Part shown: one piece after another, positions 5,429 through 9,319 of the stretch
Layout of the letters: each line of letters begins with the position of its first letter
Position numbering within the stretch: position 1 is the stretch's first letter
NCBI GenBank assembly: GCA_046728975.1
Contig: JBKPFU010000067.1
Location: 1-9,319, forward strand
Reading direction: 5' to 3'
Origin: JBKPFU01 sp046728975
Lineage (GTDB): Bacteria; Actinomycetota; Thermoleophilia; Gaiellales; Gaiellaceae
Length of the DNA: 9,319 bases
Made by a program: the position numbers and the translations under genes
The notes under the pieces: generated by a model
The model's input: the letters and a program-made list of their open reading frames with translations, nothing else
What the model was told of the DNA's origin: nothing
Database searches by the model: none

Positions 5429-6237
5429 TCCCGCTCCAGGAACTTCTGGATCGCGGCGCGAGGCTCATCGGTCGCCATGGAGAGGGCGAGCCAATCGCGC
5501 GCGTGGTTGATCGTCTCGTGCCAGGCGAGGTCCTTCCAGAAGTTCAGGTGCTGCTTCGCGTAGCGCGTCGTCTGCGGCAGCTTTCGGACGAGGTTGTCGA
5601 CGACCTGGTCGACCTTGGTATCGAGCTCGGCCGCCGGAACGGCCCAATTCACGAGCCCCCACTCGGCCGCCTTCGCCGCGGGAATCTCCTCGCACATCAG
5701 CACGATCTCCCGCGCGCGGCGGTCGCCGACGAAGATCGTCAGCCACTGCGTCGCGCCGCCCGCGGGCACGGACCCGTGCTCCGGCCCGACGTGGCGGATG
5801 TACGAGCGGTCGACCATCACGGCGAGATCGCACGCCATCTGAAGCTCGTTGCCGCCGCCGACGCAGATCCCGTTGATCCGGGCGACGGTCGGCTTCCCGA
5901 TCTCCCGCAGGCGGTCGTGCGCGTCCTTGAAGGCGCCGAACCACTTCCAGTACTCGTTCGGTTTGCCGAGATACTCGTCCGCCCACGACTTGAGGTCGGC
6001 GCCCACGCAGAACGCCCGGTCGCCCGCGCCGGTGAGGACGACGACTCGGATGTCGTCGTCCCAGGAGGCGTCTTCGGCCGCCCGCGCCAGCTCGCGCAGC
6101 ATCTGGAAGTCGAACGCGTTCAGCCGTTCCGGTCGGTTGAGGGTGACGGTCGCCCTCGGGGGCGCCTTCTCGTAGACGATGCGTTCGAACCCGAGCTCTG
6201 ACGCGGCGAGCGGCGTGGGACGGCTGGGCTCCGGCAC
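5425..6237 (-). CDS. Divergent enoyl-CoA hydratase/isomerase family protein with BamA-like active-site segment
   Basis: The protein has 270 residues and a complete crotonase fold. CoA and oxyanion segments are DRAFCVGADLKSW (73-85) and NGICVGGGNELQMACDLAVM (122-141). The active-site segment is unusual: VGPEHGSVPAGGATQW (150-165) replaces the standard PExxLGxxPGxGGTQ, with E153 in the Glu144 position and E177 in the Glu164 position. G-P-x-H-G-S...G-G-A-T recalls the 6-oxocyclohexene-1-carbonyl-CoA hydrolases (BamA/Oah), but those are about 370-380 residues long and lack close identity elsewhere, so this is a family hint and not an assignment. An aromatic-rich insert (ADEYLGKPNEYWKWFGAFKD, 86-105) also fits BamA-like proteins. 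GTG at 6237 has TAGGCT 6 bases upstream. It is the first gene of a minus-strand run, coupled by ATGA to the next crotonase, and diverges from the EamA gene across 30 bases. Confidence 0.88.
   Translation of the reverse strand: MPEPSRPTPLAASELGFERIVYEKAPPRATVTLNRPERLNAFDFQMLRELARAAEDASWDDDIRVVVLTGAGDRAFCVGADLKSWADEYLGKPNEYWKWFGAFKDAHDRLREIGKPTVARINGICVGGGNELQMACDLAVMVDRSYIRHVGPEHGSVPAGGATQWLTIFVGDRRAREIVLMCEEIPAAKAAEWGLVNWAVPAAELDTKVDQVVDNLVRKLPQTTRYAKQHLNFWKDLAWHETINHARDWLALSMATDEPRAAIQKFLERE
5434..5437 (-). promoter_or_regulatory. Shine-Dalgarno GGAG for the operon-internal enoyl-CoA hydratase
   Basis: The minus strand reads GGAG, then five bases, then ATG at 5428, all inside the end of the upstream crotonase gene. 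It supports the 4-base ATGA overlap as the true start and contrasts with the first genes of transcripts here, which have promoter-like hexamers at the start codon instead. Confidence 0.7.
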
Positions 6238-6243
6238 GGCGCG

Positions 6244-6249
6244 AGCCTA
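6244..6249 (-). promoter_or_regulatory. Candidate leaderless -10 element TAGGCT for the BamA-like crotonase
   Basis: The minus strand reads TAGGCT, six bases, then GTG at 6237. The gene opens a divergent 30-base intergenic space, so a promoter is expected here or within the EamA gene. The block TTAGGCTCGCGCCGTG differs in one base of 16 from the block at the DUF4389 start. No good -35 is visible. Confidence 0.45.
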
Positions 6250-6255
6250 ATTGCT

Positions 6256-6261
6256 TATCGT
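6256..6261 (+). promoter_or_regulatory. Candidate leaderless -10 element TATCGT for the EamA transporter
   Basis: TATCGT is followed by six bases and then GTG at 6268. It contains no AGG and no other ribosome-site-like sequence precedes the start, so leaderless translation is the simplest reading. Exactly six bases separate it from the opposite-strand hexamer of the divergent crotonase gene. Confidence 0.5.
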
Positions 6262-6267
6262 GGCAGC

Positions 6268-7221
6268 GTGTCCCGGAGGGCGAAGGTGTGGATCGCCCTC
6301 TGGACGGTCTACATCATCTGGGGCTCGACGTATCTCGGGATCGAGCTCACCGGGGAGACGATTCCGCCGCTCTTCGCCGTCGCCGTCCGCTTCCTCGTCG
6401 CCGGTTCGGCCATGGCGGCGTGGGTCGCATGGCGGCGCGGAGCCGACGTGTTCCGCGTTCGGCGACAGGAGCTGCTCGGCGCGGTCGTCGTCGGCCTGCT
6501 GCTCCCGGGCGCGAATGCGGTCCTCTTCGTCGCCGAGCGGGACGTCCCGACCGGCCTGGCCTCGCTGATCATCGGTGCGGTGCCGCTTTGGGTCGTCGTG
6601 CTGCGTCTGCTTGCACGCGAGCGCCCGGACGTCCTCGCGCTCACCGGCGTAGCGGTCGGCTTCCTCGGCGTCGCCCTGCTCGTCCGCCCCGGCGGCCACG
6701 GCGCGACGGCCGGCGGCCTCCTGCTCGTCGTGCTCTCCTCGGTGATGTGGGCCGTCGGCTCCTTCCTCTCGGCTCGCCTCCCCATGCCACCCGACGCCTT
6801 CGCCGCGACGACGATCGAGATGATTGCCGGCGGAATCGCGCTGCTGCCAATCGGGTTGCTCGCGTACTCGCCGTCAGAGCTCGATCCGGCCGGCTACTCC
6901 ACGCGCTCGATTCTCGGCTTCTGGTACCTCGTCGTCTTCGGGTCGCTGATCGGTTACACGGCGTATGCCTGGCTGCTCGCGAACGCGCCGATCGGCCAGG
7001 TGTCGACCTACGCGTACGTGAACCCGGTTGTCGCCGTAGCGCTCGGTGCGATTGTGCTGGACGAGGCGATCACGTGGCAGATCGTCGTGGGCGCAAGTGT
7101 CATCCTCCTTTCGGTCGCGCTGGTGGTTCGGCGCGAAAGCCCACGCGAGATCGCAGCGGAGGGCGAGTCGCTCGCGGGCGCCGCCGCTCCGCCCGCTGCT
7201 GCCGACCGAAGCACCGCTTAG
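6268..7221 (+). CDS. EamA/RhaT-family drug-metabolite transporter, YedA-like
   Basis: This 317-residue inner-membrane protein has ten hydrophobic segments arranged as two EamA repeats, about 8-139 and 149-288. The N-terminal mark WGSTYLGIELTGETIPP (18-34) is characteristic of the YedA-type branch, as is the following ARF/VRFL segment (39-43). Repeat 2 has MWAVGSFLSARLP (160-172) and ends with AYVNPVVAVALGAIVLDEAI (249-268), the usual EamA signature before the last helix. The tail (289-317) is Ala/Pro-rich and hydrophilic. Members of this branch are thought to export metabolites or amino-acid-like compounds; the substrate here is unknown. GTG at 6268 immediately precedes a basic SRRAK N-terminus and lies 6 bases after TATCGT. 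It diverges from the crotonase run and is followed in the same frame, 9 bases after its TAG stop, by a YdcZ-type gene. Confidence 0.93.
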   Translation: MSRRAKVWIALWTVYIIWGSTYLGIELTGETIPPLFAVAVRFLVAGSAMAAWVAWRRGADVFRVRRQELLGAVVVGLLLPGANAVLFVAERDVPTGLASLIIGAVPLWVVVLRLLARERPDVLALTGVAVGFLGVALLVRPGGHGATAGGLLLVVLSSVMWAVGSFLSARLPMPPDAFAATTIEMIAGGIALLPIGLLAYSPSELDPAGYSTRSILGFWYLVVFGSLIGYTAYAWLLANAPIGQVSTYAYVNPVVAVALGAIVLDEAITWQIVVGASVILLSVALVVRRESPREIAAEGESLAGAAAPPAAADRSTA

Positions 7222-7224
7222 GGT
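7219..7224 (+). promoter_or_regulatory. Candidate -10 element TAGGGT for the YdcZ-like gene, containing the EamA stop codon
   Basis: TAGGGT is followed by six bases and then ATG at 7231. The first three bases are the TAG stop of the EamA gene. The same bases hold AGGG 7 bases before ATG, so an operon-internal ribosome site is an alternative. The arrangement copies that at the crotonase/DUF4389 junction (582-587). Confidence 0.3.
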
Positions 7225-7230
7225 TCGGCC

Positions 7231-7680
7231 ATGTCTGCCGGCACCGCGGCTGCGGTCGCCTTCACGATCGCGGCCGGGATCGCGGGCGCCGTTCAGGTGG
7301 CGGTGATGGGCAGGTTCGGCGAGCGGATCGGCACATTCGAGGCATGGGCGTTTGCCGCCGGGCTCACGGGCGCGATCGCCTTCGTGGTCGTGCTCGCGGT
7401 ACGCCAGAGCCTCGACGGCTATGCCGCCGCAGTCCGCTCACCGCCGTGGCTCTGGCTCGGCGCCGTGATGGGCGGCATCGTCGTCCTCGCAATCACGATC
7501 GCAGCGTCGCGCATCGGCGCGACCGCGACGATCGGGATCATCACCGGCGGAAACCTGATCGCCGGCGTCGTCTTCGACCGCTTCGGGTTCTTCGGGCTCG
7601 AGCGGATCGGGCTGACCTGGCCGCGGGTCGTGGGTGTGCTCCTGCTCGGCCTCGGCGCGGCGCTCGTCCTGCGGAAGTAG
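7231..7680 (+). CDS. YdcZ (DUF606)-family small membrane transporter
   Basis: This 149-residue protein has five hydrophobic helices (about 5-24, 38-57, 72-92, 98-114 and 131-147). It is the half-size form of the drug/metabolite transporter fold, which probably works as a dimer. Family features are an N-terminal helix with AVQVAVMGRFGERIG (20-34), the PPWLWLGAVMGGIVV segment (71-85), an IGATATIGIITGGNLIAGVV helix (95-114), then FDRFGFFGLER (115-125) and the last helix GVLLLGLGAALVLRK (135-149). Its substrate is unknown. Family genes often occur in pairs, but here only one is present. The partner on the same strand is a full-length EamA gene 9 bases upstream, suggesting one transcript for two transporters. 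It stops 4 bases from the convergent molybdenum-enzyme gene. Confidence 0.88.
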   Translation: MSAGTAAAVAFTIAAGIAGAVQVAVMGRFGERIGTFEAWAFAAGLTGAIAFVVVLAVRQSLDGYAAAVRSPPWLWLGAVMGGIVVLAITIAASRIGATATIGIITGGNLIAGVVFDRFGFFGLERIGLTWPRVVGVLLLGLGAALVLRK

Positions 7681-7684
7681 GAAC

Positions 7685-9319
7685 TTAGAGCCCGACGATC
7701 TCGTCGGGCCGGACGGGCACGCGGGCGAGCTCCCGCCCCGTCGCATCCCTGAGCGCCGCGGCAACCGCCGCCGTCGAGACGAGCGTCGGAGGCTCGCCAA
7801 CGCCCTTCACTCCGTACGGCGCATCGGGCTCGGCCTCCTCGACGAGATCGGCGTCGATGGGCGGCATGTCGAGCGTGGTCGGAATCAGATAGTCGGTGAA
7901 GCTCGCGTTCGTGATCAGTCCATCCCGGGTCTGGATCTCCTCCATCAGCGCGAGCCCGAGCCCCTGTGCGGCGCCGCCCTCGATCTGTCCGTAGACGGCC
8001 TGCGGGTTCAAGGCCTTGCCGACGTCCTGGGCGGTGCCGATCCACACCGCCCGCGTCAGCCCGAGCTCGACGTCCACCTCGACGACGACGCGCATCGCGG
8101 CGCAGATGAAAGCAACGTGGGCGCGATCGGTCGTGACCTGTCCCGTCTCCGGATCGAGCGGCGCCGTTTCGGGGTGTCGGTAGACGCGCTGGACATCGAC
8201 CTCGGCCCCCGTCCGCTCGAACTCGGCAAGCGCCGCCCGGCAGGCATCGCGGACTGCGCCGGCCGCCATCCACGTCATCCGCGAGGCTGAAGCCGAGCCG
8301 GCGGAGTCGACGCTGGCGGTCGAGCCCGGCGCGAGCACGACGTTGTCCGTTTCGAGCTCCGTCTGCGCGACCTGGAGGATCACGTTCGTGACGCCCTGAC
8401 CGACCTCGGCCGCCGCGCAGTGGATTTCGGCCGCCAGCTTCTCCTCCGGGCCCGCCCAGAGGCGAACGCGCGCGGCGCAGTAGTCGTCGAAGCCGTGCGA
8501 GTAGCAGACGTTCTTGAACCCGACCGCGAAGCCGACGCCGCGCTTGACCCCTTCGCCCCGCGTCGTGTTCCCCGACCCGCCGGGGAGGCGAATGGGGTCA
8601 CGTGGAAGCTCCTCGGGCTCCGGCACCTCCAGCGTGGCGCAGCGCCGGATAACCTCGGCCACCGGCAGCGAGCCCGTGATCTTCTGCCCGGTCGGGAGCG
8701 AGTCGCCGGGCGCGAGCGCGTTGCGAAGCCGCAGCTCGACCGGGTTGATGCCGAGCGAAGCCGCGAGCTTGTCCATCTGCGCCTCGTGCGCGAAGCAGAC
8801 CTGCACCGCGCCGAACCCGCGCATCGCCCCACAGGGAGGGTTGTTGGTGTAGACACAGGTGACGGCCACGAGCGCGTTCTCGACCGCGTACGGGCCGCAG
8901 GCGAACGACGCCGCGTTCGAGGTGACGGCGGTCGAGCTCGAGGCGTAGGCGCCGCCGTCGAGCAGGACGCGCGCCCGCACGCAGACGAGCTTCCCGTCGC
9001 GCGTTGCGCGATGCTCGGCCCAGATCTTCGCCGGGTGTCGATGGATGTGGCCGACGAACGACTCCTCGCGGCCGTAGACGATCTTCACCGGCCGGTTCGT
9101 GTGCAGGGCGAGCATCGCCCCGTGCACCTGCATCGAAAGATCCTCGCGGCCGCCGAAGGCGCCGCCGACGCCCGCAAGATGGATCCGCACCTGCTCCGGC
9201 GCGAGCCCGAGGCAGGGCGCGACCTGATCGCGATCGACGTGCACCCACTGCGTCGCGACGTAGACGTCGACGCCGCCTTCTCCGTCCGGAACGGCAAGGC
9301 CGGACTCCGGCCCGAGGAA
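7685..9319 (-). CDS. Xanthine-dehydrogenase-family molybdenum-binding subunit, N-terminus cut by window edge
   Basis: The visible part is 545 codons, open to the right edge; full subunits are about 750-800 residues, so about 200 are missing. Residue numbers count from 9319. Molybdopterin-binding marks are GVGGAFGGRED (50-60; E59 matches Glu802 of bovine xanthine oxidase), GAMRGFGAVQVCFAHEAQMD (164-183), AEVGQGVTNV (304-313), EGGAAQGLGLALMEE (447-461) and YGVKGVGEPPT (502-512), in which E509 is the catalytic base. The enzyme would hydroxylate an aromatic heterocycle or oxidise an aldehyde with water as oxygen donor, working with FeS and FAD subunits not seen here. The GAMRGFGAVQ and LPTGQKITGSLPVAEVIRRC segments resemble actinobacterial subunits annotated PucD, so purine oxidation is plausible. 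The residue aligned with bovine Arg880 appears to be Asn (N135), so xanthine itself is uncertain. GTG at 9244 is internal, since the family sequence continues upstream of it. Confidence 0.92.
   Translation of the reverse strand, partial: FLGPESGLAVPDGEGGVDVYVATQWVHVDRDQVAPCLGLAPEQVRIHLAGVGGAFGGREDLSMQVHGAMLALHTNRPVKIVYGREESFVGHIHRHPAKIWAEHRATRDGKLVCVRARVLLDGGAYASSSTAVTSNAASFACGPYAVENALVAVTCVYTNNPPCGAMRGFGAVQVCFAHEAQMDKLAASLGINPVELRLRNALAPGDSLPTGQKITGSLPVAEVIRRCATLEVPEPEELPRDPIRLPGGSGNTTRGEGVKRGVGFAVGFKNVCYSHGFDDYCAARVRLWAGPEEKLAAEIHCAAAEVGQGVTNVILQVAQTELETDNVVLAPGSTASVDSAGSASASRMTWMAAGAVRDACRAALAEFERTGAEVDVQRVYRHPETAPLDPETGQVTTDRAHVAFICAAMRVVVEVDVELGLTRAVWIGTAQDVGKALNPQAVYGQIEGGAAQGLGLALMEEIQTRDGLITNASFTDYLIPTTLDMPPIDADLVEEAEPDAPYGVKGVGEPPTLVSTAAVAAALRDATGRELARVPVRPDEIVGL
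7690..7709. terminator. GC-rich 9-bp inverted repeat at the convergent junction, possible terminator
   Basis: GCCCGACGA (7690-7698) and TCGTCGGGC (7701-7709) are perfect complements separated by two bases. Allowing a four-base loop, the stem has 8 pairs. It begins 9 bases after the YdcZ stop and lies in the last codons of the convergent gene. No T run follows on either strand, so it would be a weak or Rho-assisted stop at best. It may be only codon-driven (Pro-Asp-Glu-Ile-Val-Gly). Confidence 0.3.

Noticed and set aside
4607..5563. Plus-strand open frame of 318 residues opposite the two crotonases
   Set aside because: It is an antisense shadow crossing two recognised genes, Arg-rich and without domain signs.
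5503..6201. Plus-strand open frame of 232 residues opposite the BamA-like crotonase
   Set aside because: It is an antisense shadow with no family resemblance and high Arg content.
6288..7688. Plus-strand open frame of 466 residues overlapping both transporters
   Set aside because: It is an Arg-rich out-of-frame reading of two clear transporter genes.
7419..8290. Open frames overlapping the end of the molybdenum-enzyme gene on both strands
   Set aside because: The molybdenum-enzyme frame carries conserved cofactor motifs throughout; the others are shadows.
9242..9244. GTG at 9244 as start of the molybdenum-enzyme gene
   Set aside because: Family-like sequence continues upstream to the window edge and the visible part is too short to be a complete subunit.
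1..9319. RNA genes, CRISPR arrays, insertion sequences, phage or defence genes
   Set aside because: No cloverleaf, spaced direct repeats, transposase or integrase motifs were seen; coding sequence of metabolic and membrane families fills the window.

Overview
The window is very GC-rich, almost completely coding, and carries actinobacterial-type families with many GTG starts. It most resembles a high-GC actinobacterium, perhaps of the Thermoleophilia (Gaiella/Solirubrobacter) kind; that placement is inference from gene content and style only. I see no RNA gene, insertion sequence, phage gene or CRISPR array. No stretch above 50 bases lacks a gene.

Layout, left to right. (1) A minus-strand pair: a PaaG-like crotonase (585-1355) followed after 9 bases by a DUF4389 membrane protein that runs off the left edge (1-575). 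(2) A plus-strand pair diverging from it: a soluble HtrA-like trypsin/PDZ protease (1392-2381) and a membrane-anchored L,D-transpeptidase (2402-3454). (3) A minus-strand run, convergent with the transpeptidase: a BamA/crotonase-like protein (5425-6237), a classical enoyl-CoA hydratase overlapping it by ATGA (4655-5428), and an LtrA-family membrane protein (3451-4608). (4) A plus-strand pair of drug/metabolite-type transporters diverging from that run: EamA (6268-7221) and YdcZ (7231-7680). (5) The C-terminal 545 residues of a xanthine-dehydrogenase-family molybdenum subunit on the minus strand (7685-9319), entering from the right edge.

The metabolic theme is acyl-CoA chemistry: three divergent crotonases with three different active-site sets in 5.7 kb, but with no ligase, dehydrogenase or thiolase in view. 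A molybdenum hydroxylase sits nearby. The protease and transpeptidase suggest a separate envelope or protein-quality role. I see no new defence or mobile system here.

The most interesting signal is in the tiny spaces between genes. Six of the nine genes have a TANNNT hexamer ending exactly 6 or 7 bases before the start codon, as expected of promoters for leaderless mRNAs. Two divergent gene pairs pack both such hexamers into 30-36 bases. In two same-strand pairs the TAG stop codon of the first gene forms the first half of the hexamer for the second. The one clearly operon-internal gene instead has a Shine-Dalgarno sequence.
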